Notes under the pieces: model-generated
Seen by the model: the letters and a program-made list of their open reading frames with translations, nothing else
Told to the model about the DNA's origin: nothing
The model's database searches: none
Program-made: the position numbers and the translations under genes
DNA from: Crocodylus rhombifer
Lineage: Eukaryota; Chordata; Crocodylia; Crocodylidae
Reading direction: 5' to 3'
DNA length: 64,000 nucleotides
NCBI GenBank assembly: GCA_038503035.1
Contig: JAVSML010024628.1
Coordinates: forward strand, 1 to 64,000
Shown: positions 22,104 to 34,100 of the stretch, piece after piece
Numbering within the stretch: position 1 is the stretch's first letter
Layout of the letters: every line of letters begins with the position of its first letter

Positions 22104-22691
22104 CGTAGCGCATTGCTATGGCGACATACTGTTATATATAAACCTGCCCCCTTTCTCAATGCTTTCCTTTTATATATTGTTTTTTCCTCCTCCTGCCACT
22201 TTTAAAATGTCATGTCATTCTCCCCATTCATTAGCTTTTTGGGCTTCCTTTTACTAGCTTTATATCTTTCCCGACTGATTATAATATCTAGTTTTTTGTT
22301 AATTTTTCATATTACATCCATTCTCCAGCCGTATGATTTGTATAGCTAAGTTCTCTTTGCTCTCTTACCTCTTCTCTACATTGCTCTATGTTTTGTCCTT
22401 TCAGAGTCCATACTTTAGTTCTTCCATTCCTCCTCTTTGAAAATCTGGTTTGGTGACCATATTGCTGGTCAAGACCTGGGTTTCCTAGATACAGCTTTGC
22501 TAAAATCTTGTTGAAGGTTCATCCTCTGAGACCACTGCTCTGAATGTTCAGCAGTGTTGGCAGAACAGTACCTTATTGGAGGACTGGCATGGAGGAAGTA
22601 GACTTAGTACTTTTCCCTCTAGAGATATGGGAAGCAACCCATCTCTTTACAGGATTTCAGCAAGCCTGGCTGAAGCTCAGATCCAGCCTCA

Positions 22692-23156
22692 GTGGGTGCA
22701 TCTACACAAGGCAATTACCTGAGAACTGAACAATTAGCTACACAGTAAAGTCTCAGCGTCAACATGTGAAGCCCTATTAGGGTCAGTAAACTAATGAACT
22801 CTGCTGTAGATTAGTGCTTGTAAACACAAGTTCTATCCTACAGTGGTGTTCTTTAGTGCACAGCAACATGTGTAGATGCTGATAGGGCTGGCTGGGGCAC
22901 AAAGATGCTTCAGGCTAGCCCTGTACTGGAGTAACCTTGTGCCCAAGTCAACCCCTCTGCATCATGATAAGCCAGGTCAGAGCAGCTCAGGCTAGCAGGC
23001 TGACTCCCACAGTCCTCTTACCAGCTGGGGCTGCTCTGACCCAGATCAACGTGCTGCAGTCCTGGGTACACATGCAAACATGGTGCCTGGGAGCAATAAA
23101 CTCCAGTGTGATATGTGCTGGAGTTTACTGCATTGTATTTCACATGTAGATGTGCC
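22692..23156. mobile_element. One or two adjacent MITEs of the GCATCTACAC family
   Basis: The left terminus is GGGTGCATCTACACAAGG, an internal inverted terminus lies near 22866-22882 (CATGTGTAGATGCTG), and the right terminus is CATGTAGATGTGCCCAG near 23142-23158. The three boundaries suggest two abutting copies. Confidence 0.5.
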
Positions 23157-24529
23157 CAGTTTGGTGAAGATTAGTACCATAGTTTGAACAAAGGCTGTGT
23201 GCACAAAGAGTAGAGGACAATAAAAAAATAAGAGCAAGCCCTTTTCCCCCAGGCATCCCTAGAACTCTTGGACCAAATCACCCAAAATTAATGCCGATAA
23301 GTTTGCTACAAGCATCTGCAAGCTTGATCAGTAATGATTTATTATTTTCTTTCAAATGTGGCTAGAAATATCAACTAGAAATTGAGCCAAGATGCAATCC
23401 CAGTAGGAATCCACCAAACTATCCCTCATTCCATGGTTATTCCTTATTAAAAAATATGTTTTGAGACCTTTCAGTAAGCCAGAATATAATCCACTTAATA
23501 TGTGTCACATTGATGCTGCATTATGGTAAATTTTAATCAGCACCATGGTTTACAAAGCCTTGCAAAAGCTCAAGTAAATGACATTGACTTAAACTCATCA
23601 ACAATCTTGAGTCATTCTGACAAAGTCTGTTTTCCATGAAAAGGTACTGAATGGCTTTGAATATATTCCCATCTTGTATCTTAATTACTTTTAGTCCTTT
23701 CTTCCCAGAAGTTCCCCACCCCTTGGGTCTGTTTCAGCTGTGGAAGGTCACAGGGCTCTGCATGTTGGAATTTTCTAGGTGAGAGTCAGTTTTCTTGCAA
23801 AGGAAAATGATAATGCTTCTATGTATAAAATCCCCCCACCCTCTGGGAAGAGGAGACTGAGGAGGAGCAAGTCTGGACCAAGTAAAGGGATGACAAAGGT
23901 CTTGAGGTGTTAATGGGGGCATGATACCAGGTTTCCTCTGATCACCTGTCAAATACCTGTGGCACCTCATGCCCTTTGAAAGAAGAACCCAGGTGAAGCC
24001 ATTGGGAGGTGATTCCAAGAGAGACAGGGAAATCGGAGCCCTAATAAAGAGGATCAGCGGGACAGAACCCAAGTGCTAAGAAGTTGCTGAGATCCAATAG
24101 GAAAGAGAATCAGACCATTTCACACCCACTCTAGGCTTTTGATATGGGTCCCTGTAATAGAAAAGGAGCTGTGGCACATCTAAGGAGAGCTGAAGGACAT
24201 TTGTCCTGCATGATAATCAAATATGACATTGACTTTCACAAGCCCTCACAGGGTGGGCACAACTACTCCTGTAAAAAGGAAGTGAGGCACAGAAGTGAAA
24301 GGCATTACTACAAAGTTCACCTATGCAGAACTGCCAGTCCCTCCACCCCACTTGATTTCACTCTCTTTAGTTAAATGATATTGCAAGCCTCAGGCTTAAG
24401 GATCTTAGATGCCTTGGATCCTTAAACTGAAATCCTTGCTTCATAGTCCAGGACTTAGGTTTAGCTCTGCACTCCTTCCTCAATTCAATACAGAGAGTGC
24501 CATTCTGATGTAAACTGCAGCAAAGCATA
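23157..24529. other. Mostly unassigned intergenic sequence
   Basis: The stretch near 23540-23650 resembles the - strand RT finger region of old CR1/L2-type LINEs ('acaaagccttgcaaaagctc'), but too weakly to bound. Nothing else was recognised. Confidence 0.3.
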
Positions 24530-24750
24530 CTTAGAGCACACCTCAGGAAAGACTTCCTAACTGTAATAACTGGAGGAAAGTGTAACAAACAGTGTAGGAA
24601 AACTGGGATCTCCTTCCCTGGGTGTTTTAAGAGACTGGTGGACATTTGTCTAGGATGTTTAGATATAGTGCATCCTTCATCTCTGCTGAGATTAGACTAG
24701 ATGACTTTTGAGGTCCTTTCCACCCTTGACTCTGATTATTTTCTATATGA
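24530..24750 (+). mobile_element. CR1 3'-end fragment
   Basis: CR1 tail signatures occur in order: 'aggaaagacttcctaactgt', 'ggtggacatttgtctaggatg', and the 'gattagactagatgacttttgaggtcctt...' terminus ending 'gattattttctatatgat'. 5'-truncated. Confidence 0.75.
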
Positions 24751-26900
24751 TACTACTCGTATCCTTTACATCTGCACAGCAAAATGGAGTGACCAGACCA
24801 GGGGTAGGCATAAGCATGTTCAGGCTAGGATTGGTAATAGAAACAGGAAAGACATGACAGCATTGGTGTCAACAGAGAAGCCAGCAACCAAGGTAGAAGC
24901 CCAATCAGGACCCTAGAGATGTACTCTTTGCTGTCTCATGCTGATGTCTTGTGTTTACAAGTCTTCATTATTCTTATGCCAGCTACTTAGCCTACAGGTA
25001 GTGTGCCTTCTTGTACTACACTCACACCTTAATTTTGCTGTGTAGAAATACCCTGAGCTAGGTCTGTTCTTTTCTGGGTTAGCTATCATGAAATGGCTCT
25101 TTGCCAAGAGTCAGTGGTACCCTGGTTTCCTTGATTGTCTGCCTCTGATCTGATGTGCTTTCCCCAGGAATGGCTGCTTTGTGACCTAGAAGAGCTTAGA
25201 GCAACATTCTTTTAATGTTTTTCAGGTTATGGGGAAATTTTAAATTTTTCAGAATGTCTTCTGTTGTATTTATTTTGGTGGGTATAAATTATAAGACATT
25301 TCAGAAGTATATATTTCCCAACATAAATGGGAAGAAGAAATAACTTAAACTCCTTGTTTCACTTAAAACTGAAAAATGAATAAAATATGTTCATTGCAGA
25401 ATGAAAATATTGCTGGAAATATTATTCCCTGACTTCAGTTAACAGACAGGATCATAGGTTTCCATCTGCCCTTCACCCAGACTCCAGGCTTTTTATTTTT
25501 TTGCTCAATCCAGCCGTGACTTTGAATCTTACAGTCAGGGAGAATGTGAAGATTAATTAATTAGTTAACTTTTGCAAATCACTTTGAATATAGCAAGAGC
25601 TAAATAAGTGCTGAGCATTGTTGTTATAAGTTTCAATTTTAATTCTGTTGTTTTTAACCCTGTTCTTTCCCAAAGGAAAGCAGATGGACAAGAAAAGGTC
25701 CATGTACACAGCAGGAGGAACTGGATATTGGATGCCAGGATTGTGCTTTGAGTTCTGGAAAAGGTGTGGGGTCCAGCAGGGCAGGGGAAAGGGGATTGGG
25801 AAGCAGGACTCCTAGAAGCTTGTCCTATGCAAGCAGAAAGGCTGCACAAACACTATAAATTTAAAGCCTCCTGAACAGCAGCTTATTGCCAGCCCATTTT
25901 GTTTAACCATCACAAATGTAGTTAAACATGGGAGAAGTGCACAAACTGGGAGAGAGCGCCTGGAAAAATCTCACTGCATTCACTTTCAGCTGTCCAGCAT
26001 GAGCTCACTGAATCTTGGAGCTATCAGTCATTTCCTTCCATCCAACAACCCTGCTTTGTGCTACAGTCCTAGCTAGAGCTAACCTCCTCACTTGGGAGGG
26101 TGCTATGTCCTTCAGAGGTTGCCCTCCCCAACTCCCCCACTACTGACTGCCACTGACTCTTCCTGTGCACTCTGAGGGGCTGAGACTGTGGCGAGAGGCT
26201 CTGTCAAAGCTTCCTGCACAGCATAAACACTTGTGTTGGCTTCTGCTGCCAATTACAGCCAAATTACAGCCACCGCCCCCCCAAAGGTGGGATGTTACCA
26301 GCCATTAGCCAAGCGCTTTGAAATCAGTCTCCAGCACCACAGGGGGGTTGGAAAGAAGCAGGATGGGTTGAATGCATGTGGGGAAAACAGTGGAGGAGGG
26401 TTCAGGGGATCCAGATAAGGGAGACAGCTTATCAAGGTTGTTTTGAATTATGATGGCCAAGGAGGGTGGGGAACTTTCTCTCGAAATCAGATTTGATAGG
26501 GACTGGCTATGGGTGCACAGGACCTGAACACATCATCACTCCCTTTCTTTCTGGTTTGGAGTTCAAGTTCCTCAACACTAAACTGAAGCAGGGAAATTCT
26601 TCCTTCCCCCTCCCAGCCTCAATCCACATTAGGGTATGTGTGAGAGCCTTCTCCTGAGCAAGCCACTTCCTTCCCAGCTTTGTGGGGAAAGGAGAAACTC
26701 TCTTCCCAACCTGGTCCTCTTCAAATGAAACTGCCTTGTTCTTCCCTTCACTTCCAGTCCTTCCAGCTAAATAATCTGTCCATGTATTAAGAGGGTATCT
26801 GGATCGACCAATGTGCCATTTAGATTTAGATCAGCCCCAGAGACGGCTTCCCTCAAAACAAAGGGGCCAAGTGACATCTACATGGGGAAACATCCTCTGG
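24751..26900. other. Unassigned intergenic sequence
   Basis: No exon, RNA gene or repeat family was recognised. Open frames are short and unsupported. Confidence 0.4.
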
Positions 26901-26902
26901 AA

Positions 26903-27210
26903 CAGCATGTCTCAGCCTGTGGGTTGCTACCCAAAAGTGGGTTGTAAGAACATACGGAAGGGTTGTGAACAAACTTTAAAAATGGATCCTCCTTTAAAGG
27001 AGAAAAATGTGGGAAACTGTGACTTTTCCCTTGGAGACTGGCAGAGTTCCAGCCTGCAAGGGGCTGCTTGGGGACACCCATGCCCTCCCCCTCCCCCACA
27101 CACTGGGGGGCTGGGACCTGGGGGTGGAGGGCACTGTGTCAAGACTGGCCATTGATGTTTATAAATGGGTCCTGGTAGAAAAAAGTTTGAGAACCACTTC
27201 TATGAAGGGC
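26903..27210 (-). mobile_element. hAT-type MITE (copy 1 of a pair)
   Basis: It ends with 'aaagtttgagaaccacttct', the complement of the CAGTGGTTCTCAAACTT terminus of hAT elements. The body is an inverted copy of 46596-46905: TGGGTTGCTACCC versus GGGTCATGACCCA, 'tttaaagtttgtt', 'ggcagagttccagcc', 'tgggggctgggacctggggg'. Confidence 0.75.
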
Positions 27211-27759
27211 AGGCTCAGGCAGATGCAAGAGGGGCAACCAGCTTGTTTGCAGCTTGGAGGCTGATGGGGTACCAGAACCTGAACCAAAGGGCAGAGTAGA
27301 AGTCCTACCTCATGATCCCTTAAAATCCAGGCTACCTCTTCTGCACAGGGATCCTCACAACAAACAAAGGGGGGAGTGGGGTGAGCTGTCCCAAAGGGAT
27401 TCTCCCACATGTCTTCCAAAGTGTCTTCCCTCCAGGGTCACCAACATGTTGGCTAGGGCTGCCAGCTCTGAATCTATTCCGGGAACTTTCCAGAACGCCA
27501 ACGCGCCTGCGACACAGCGCCAGTCTGCCCACATGCCTGCATATATCACTTGTGGATGACGGTGCATAGACTTTACGTCAGGAAGACAAATGCACATTAC
27601 CATTACATTTAAAACACCCCCTGGCCTACTGCATACATGGGATTCAACATTTAATATTTCTTGTAATGAATGTGCTCTCACACATCTCCCGGGTGGCTCT
27701 CAGCAGTCTCCCGGAGATTTCTCTCTAATGCCTGGAGGCCCCAGGGCAGTGCTGGAGGG
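27211..27759. other. Unassigned sequence upstream of the HES gene
   Basis: No element was recognised. CpG density rises only from about 27760. Confidence 0.4.
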
Positions 27760-28180
27760 TTGGCTACCGCAAGGGCGGCCCTCGCTGGGTCTGTGAGGTT
27801 TGCCCCCTCTGCAGGGCGTCCTGGGGGGTGAAAAGGGCCGGAGGGCTGGCGGGGGGGCGAGGTGGGAGGAGGCCGGGGCGCACCCCCCTCCCCGCCCCGG
27901 AGGGCCTTCGGCCGGGGAGGAGCGTCCCCGGCGGCCCGCGGGCAGTGCCCAGCCCACGCCGGGCAGCATGGACGTGGCCCCGAGCCGCGGGGAGCGGGGC
28001 GCTGTGCCCACGCCGCGCCGGGCAGCGCAGGGCGCCAGGCCCGCCCCCAGCCTCTACAGAAAGGTAAGAGGGGCCGGGTGGGACTGATCCGGAGCGCAGC
28101 GGCCTTGGAGCGGAGCCCCCCTCGTCTCCCGCCTGCTGCGGGCCCTCCCTGCCCCCGCGCAAGTCCCGTGTCTGCCTTAG
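27760..28180 (+). promoter_or_regulatory. CpG island promoter/first exon of the HES gene
   Basis: A short CpG island surrounds the start codon at 27968 and the first splice donor at 28064. GC boxes (GGGGCGAGG, CCGCCCC-like) are visible and no TATA box is evident. The transcription start cannot be placed. Confidence 0.65.
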
Positions 28181-31100
28181 AAAATCAAAGGCGCTTAACT
28201 GCTTTGATTTAAAACTCGAGAGCCAGATGAAGCCGCATCTAAGGAAGGCGAGTTACAATCCACTCACGTGTGCTTTCACCCAGGAGCTCACCCTGCTCCC
28301 GCCTGGATGCCAGGCAGCGAAGCCGCATCCCCACTCGGTCTGACTCCACAGCCAGTGGTGTGGGTTTGTCTCTGCCCCTGAGAAAGCAGCTTGCCCGAGG
28401 GCTCCCCTGGACGGGTGGCACCTAGCAGTGGCTGCGCAGATCTGCCGATCAGTCATTCTGGTGCTTGGATCCCCCTGTGCTGCTGTGTCCATGCCCCTGC
28501 ATCCCTGGTGACTGCAGCCTGTGCTTTGACTCAGTGAGCCCCCCATCTACTGACACTAGAAAGGGTTGCTTTTGTCACTAGAGAAATTTAAAGCTAAAGA
28601 AAGCTATGGAGTTGCACTGTGACCAACAGCCCCAGCACAGATTTCATTTTCATTTCACCGTGAGTATGGCCTGACCGTGCCTGCAAGGAACCTGAAGGTG
28701 CCCGTACATGAAAGCCCGGTCGTCATGACAAATACACTTCAAACTGGGGGTTCTCCTTGGCTGCCTGTACCGTTCATCCTGTACCAGTACTGACTGCAAG
28801 GGAATCTGGGCCTTGGCTCCCCTCATGTCAATGGCTGAAGCCAAGCTAGGGAGGACTGGGGTGTTTTCCTCAGGTGTCAGTGTACCATACAGGCTGCCTT
28901 CAAAAGGGAAGGGTAGGAGGCAGGAAGACTGGTCAGGATGGTTCCATATATCCAACCAGGCCTTGTCAGAAACTGTGGTTAGTGCCAGTTTTCATTATAA
29001 CACATACATTCAGGCACTCTGTTACTGCCAAATCCCTGCCTTTGAATCCCTGTTTCTGACTGCAGGACTCTTCTTCCCCTTCCCCACTACTTCTCATCAC
29101 TCAGCTCCCAGCTGGAAGACTCCAGCGCTCTCAGCAGCTCCACATGTGCCCTCTACTGGTTCTTGAGCCACCAGCATTTCATAGATTTCATAGACATTAG
29201 GGCTGGAAGGGACCGTGCAGATCATCTGGTCCAGCCCCCTGCCCAAGTGCCTGGAAGTCTGCTGGTTTCAAGTGATCCCAGCAAGATAAGCATCCAAGTG
29301 TATCTTAAAGGTGTCTAGAATAGGTGCTTGCACCACTTTAAGTGGGGAGTCTATTCTAGACTCTGGGGACTTGGACAGTAAAAAAGTTTTTTCTTATGTC
29401 TAGCCTAAAACAGTCTTCCCAGAGTTTGTGACCATTGGACCTTGTCATCCCTTGGGTTGCCCTGGTGAACAGGTGTAATCCTAGTTCCTGGTGCATGCCC
29501 CTTATGTACTTATAGGCTGCCACCAAGTCCCCCTTGAACCTATGCTTCTCCAGGCTGAAGAGTCCCATGTCCCTCAGCCTGTCCTCAAAAGACTTGTTCT
29601 CTTGTCCTCTGATCATGCACATGGCTCTCCTCTGGACTCTCTCAAGCTTCTCCACGTCCTTCCTAAAGTGCAGAGCCCAGGACTGGATGCAGTACTCCAG
29701 CTGCAGCCTTGCTACGGCTGAGTACAGTGGGAGGATGACTTCCTGGGTCTTGCTTGAGATGCATTAATAGATGCAAGCCAGGGTTTTGTTTGCTTTGCCG
29801 GCTGCAGCATTGCAATCTCCCTTCCTCCTCCCCAAGGAAGCAGGACCTGCTGCTTTACTCCTCCAGAACCAGGCTTCTTTCTCCCCTACTCCAATGTGGG
29901 GAGGCAAGGTGGTGACCAGTTTTCATCTTCTTCCTGCAGCAGTCCCAGGTAGGGGTGGAACCATTCACTGGAGTGGAAAGGGAGCCTATTTAGAGCAGAT
30001 AGCTTTTCACATAAAGTCCACTTAAACTGTTGAACTCACTACCAGATTTCACTACACTGAATATCTCAGCTTGATTCAGAAGGATCATATACTGGTAAGG
30101 ATAACAACGATCTCCAGAGTGATAATAGCAAATAATGAAACCTGAAGACAGGCAGCTGTGAAAAAGGCTGCAACCTTGGGCTCCTCTTCTTGGGCACAGG
30201 CCACTCCCATCCCTGCATGTGTGAAAGAGTAATTTCCTGTGGGATCCCTGCAGGGTTTTCTGCACCTGTCCCTGAAGAATCTAATACTGGCCACAGTCAG
30301 AGACAGGACACTGGGTAAAATGGATATAAACTGATAGGAACACCAGAATGGAAGAGACCTCTTGTGTCATCAAATCTCTGCTTTCACAAAGAGGACTATG
30401 TCATATATTCCCTTTCATCAGCATATCAAGTTTCATCTTAAAAGTGGTGAGGAGTTTTGCTCCCATTCATCCTACTGCAAGGCTGTTCCAGAAACACAAG
30501 ATTCCAGAATTAGAATCTTCTAATTTCCGGCCTATATTTATTCACAGTCAATTTATATCCATTTGTTCTTTTGCCCTCATTTTCGTTGAGCTGGCATAGT
30601 TCTTCTTCCCTGATGTGTTTGCACTAGGCTGTTCTTCCTTCCTTTATACGTTTGCAGACTAGTAACATCGCCCTAAGGGAAGTTTTTACACATGCTGTGG
30701 GGGTGGGGCACTTTAATTTGATCACCTCTTGGCGAAACTGGCCAATTGTGGCCTTGGGTCCACCACGATCTGCTGGCTGGGGAACTGGCTCCATGGTTGG
30801 ACACAGAGGGTGGTGGTTGACAGAAGTCAATCATCATGGTGCCCTGTGATCAATGGGGTCCCCCAAGGCTCTGTCCTTGGACCCATATTGTTCAACATCT
30901 TCATTAATGATGTGGACATTGGAGTCAGAGGCAGAGGTGGTTCAAGCACCTACATTGAATACCTTCAAGAGCAAATTGGATGCTTATCTTGCTAGGATCC
31001 TATGACCTCAGCTGATTTCTTGCCCTTTGGGCGGGGGGGCTGGACTCGATCTTCCGAGGTCCCTTCCAGCCCTGATGTCTATGAAATCTATGAAATTAGA

Positions 31101-34100
31101 GGGCCTGGAGCATCTTGTGTATCAGCATCCCCACACTTCAAAATAGCAGCTGGCGTGCTTTATCTCAAACTTGTGGAAGGAACTTTATCTAAAGTGCCCT
31201 GCTGCCATTTTGAAGCGCGGGGACTCTGATACACGAGATGTGGAGGCTGACTGGAGTGTGGCAGTTGCCATATTCCTGCAGATTTGATTAATGGAGACTG
31301 CTCCAACACACTGTAATTACAGTGCGTTGGAGCAGCCTCCTGCCTCATGTACAGGCACTCTAGGTGCTTAAATCCAAAATGTGATCCAAGAAAACCAGCT
31401 AACAGCTGCTGAACCGTGGAAGTACCCAAAATTCAATGAGTGCCTTTCTTTTCATCCTGCCGTGCCTTTTTTTCACCTTTTCACCCTCATGTTGATGATT
31501 CTTTGCACACACAGAGCTGCTCTGGCTAGAGCAGTTAGGTGCCTACCTGCTACGTACACTCTTCTGGGGTCCAAAAAACTCACTGGAACAATTCCCTAGT
31601 GCCCTGAAGGGCCCGATCCAGTCAGTGTGCTCCAAGCCTCTCATAAAAGGCTGGCATAGCTACTTTACTTTTAAATCACCACTGCTCGCCTTCTTTTTAA
31701 TAGCCTACTGGTTAGAGGACTTGCACTAGAAGCAGGAGATGGGGCATCTAGGTCCTTCAGACCTGTAGCTCCCACCTTCCAGAGTGTTGTGACAGCCTTG
31801 CTATAGTGAAGCACTGGAGTGCACACTCCACCTCTTCTGTTGAAGCAGGGCTAGTGTTCAGAAAATAACCTAAGACCCATAGAGCCCAGAGAGAGAACAC
31901 AAGCGGGAGTGGGATTCTGCAGCTCAGTGGTAGGGATTGCCCCTGAGAGGGTGGAGTTTGCATTCCAGTCCATTCTCCAAGGATTATTTCTGTTGTGTAT
32001 CCAATGGCTGCTTCATGGCAAATGAATTAACAGTGAGGGAACAGGGACCAGGACCCAAGGGAGTATTCCTGGCTATACAAATAAGTGCATCTTGGCAAAT
32101 GGTCCAGGTCAGTTTGTGTGACTTGCCTGTCTCCCATTATTGTTTACCAGTCCATCAGTTTTTTTGTTATTTGCATGCTTCATCAGCATTAGTTTTGTGT
32201 TTTCTTCCACATACAGAGGATTCCTTTCTTACCACTTCTTTGAGATCTGTTAGTCAACTAGTTGTTATCCTATTTTATAAAACAAGTTAAACTGATTCTG
32301 TATATTGCATTTTTTCAAAATTAGAATGTTGTGTGGTTAAGCCAGATGCCTTACAGTAAGGCAGCTACCTTTGTTGACCAATCCTGCAGTTTCATCAAGA
32401 AGCAATATCTGGCCTCTTTGACAAGATTTTGTATAAAGCTATGCAGATTGCTATTTCCATCATTTATTTCTTCACTGATTAGCTTCCCATGATTTTTTCT
32501 TGGGTTAAGGTTAAAGTAACTAGCTGTCATTACTGGACCATATCCTTTGCCCTTCATTAAACACAGGCACAATAATTTGCTTTTTCTAGATCGCTGGAAC
32601 CTTTCCAGTGTCCCAACATGTGGTAAAAATCAACATTAATGGTCCAGAGAGCTCCCTGGTTATTTGTTTGAACACTCTAGGCTGCAAGTCACCCAGAGCC
32701 ACCAACATAAAAAGTTTAATAGCTAATGTTTGACATTCTCCCTAATAACTAACAGGATAAAAAGTATTTAGTTTCACTGTAAAATAGGAATGTAAGAGAT
32801 GCCATACTGAGTCAAACCACAGGCCCATCTAGCCCAGTGGTCTTCAGCCTTTTTAGATCCAAGGTACTCCCTCACTGGACTCAAATCACTCCTCAAAAAA
32901 TGCCAGCTCTCAGCTTTCACTCATTCTGTGCCTACAGAAAAATAGTAGAATACTTCTTCTGTTGCAAAGAACTCAGAAAACCCACAACAGGTCAGAATAT
33001 TTTTGACACTATGAATTCCTATTTGAAATCTCTGGGTTTTTCTTGTGAATCATGCCCATGTATGCATCCATAACAGTGGTAATATTGAGTGGCACCCCTA
33101 AAAGTATCTTTTGCCATCCTGGTTGAGAATCACTGATCTAACCCAATATTCTGTGTCTTAGTGCCTGCATCTACATGAGCTGCTGACTGTGCAATAACAA
33201 CTACACAGTCATTTAGTATTTGTATACCCAGGTATTAAATGACTGTGCAGTAACCAGAGTTACTGTGCAGTAGCATTGCCCAATTGCTTTTAGGTGATGC
33301 TGACTGTGCAGTAGCTCATTTTTAGTGCGCAGTAGCATCGCATCATGCTTCCTGCCACACAACACTGCTGCACAGTAGTAATAAGCTGCTGTGCAGTCAA
33401 AGTCTCATGTAGACATGCCCAGTGTCACAGACCAGATGGTAAGGGGAAGAATATTTATGCTGGATTTCCTATCAAGGCTGAGCTATCCCCTGCCCCTCTT
33501 CCCTTTCAGCTTCCAGCATGCAGACGGCAAGGAATTTCTAATATGGAAGTTGTACCCCTAGCTATCATGCATAATACTGGTGGATCTATCCTGCATGAAT
33601 CTTCGTACCCTCTTTTGAACATGGTTAAATTGTCTGCCTCTGCTTTGTCTTGTATATCTTCCACACGTTACTGGTAATTCCACAGAGTGTGAAAAAGAAC
33701 TGCCTAATGTTTGTTTTAAAGCTGCTCTCTAATAATTTAATTGTATGGCCCCTAGGTCTAATTCTAGTTTAGATATGGCCATCATACTCCTTTTCAGATA
33801 CAACAAGTATGTATTGAATCTTTTTGTCTTTTCTGCATCACCCTACCATACTCACTTGAACTATGAGCTAGAATTTAATTTGTTCTGGATATCTTTAAAC
33901 ATTCCTATTATCATTAACTCTGCTAGCCATACTTTTTTCCATATATATAGCTCCCTCATCAGTTGTCTACATTTCCCAATTATTATCTACACATTGCTAT
34001 CAGCTTCCCCAGTTTTCCAGTGCACATAGTGAATTTGCTTTGCTCATCTTCAATTATTTTGCCCATCTCAATCTGCCAGCATGTTCATCTTGTACTCGCC

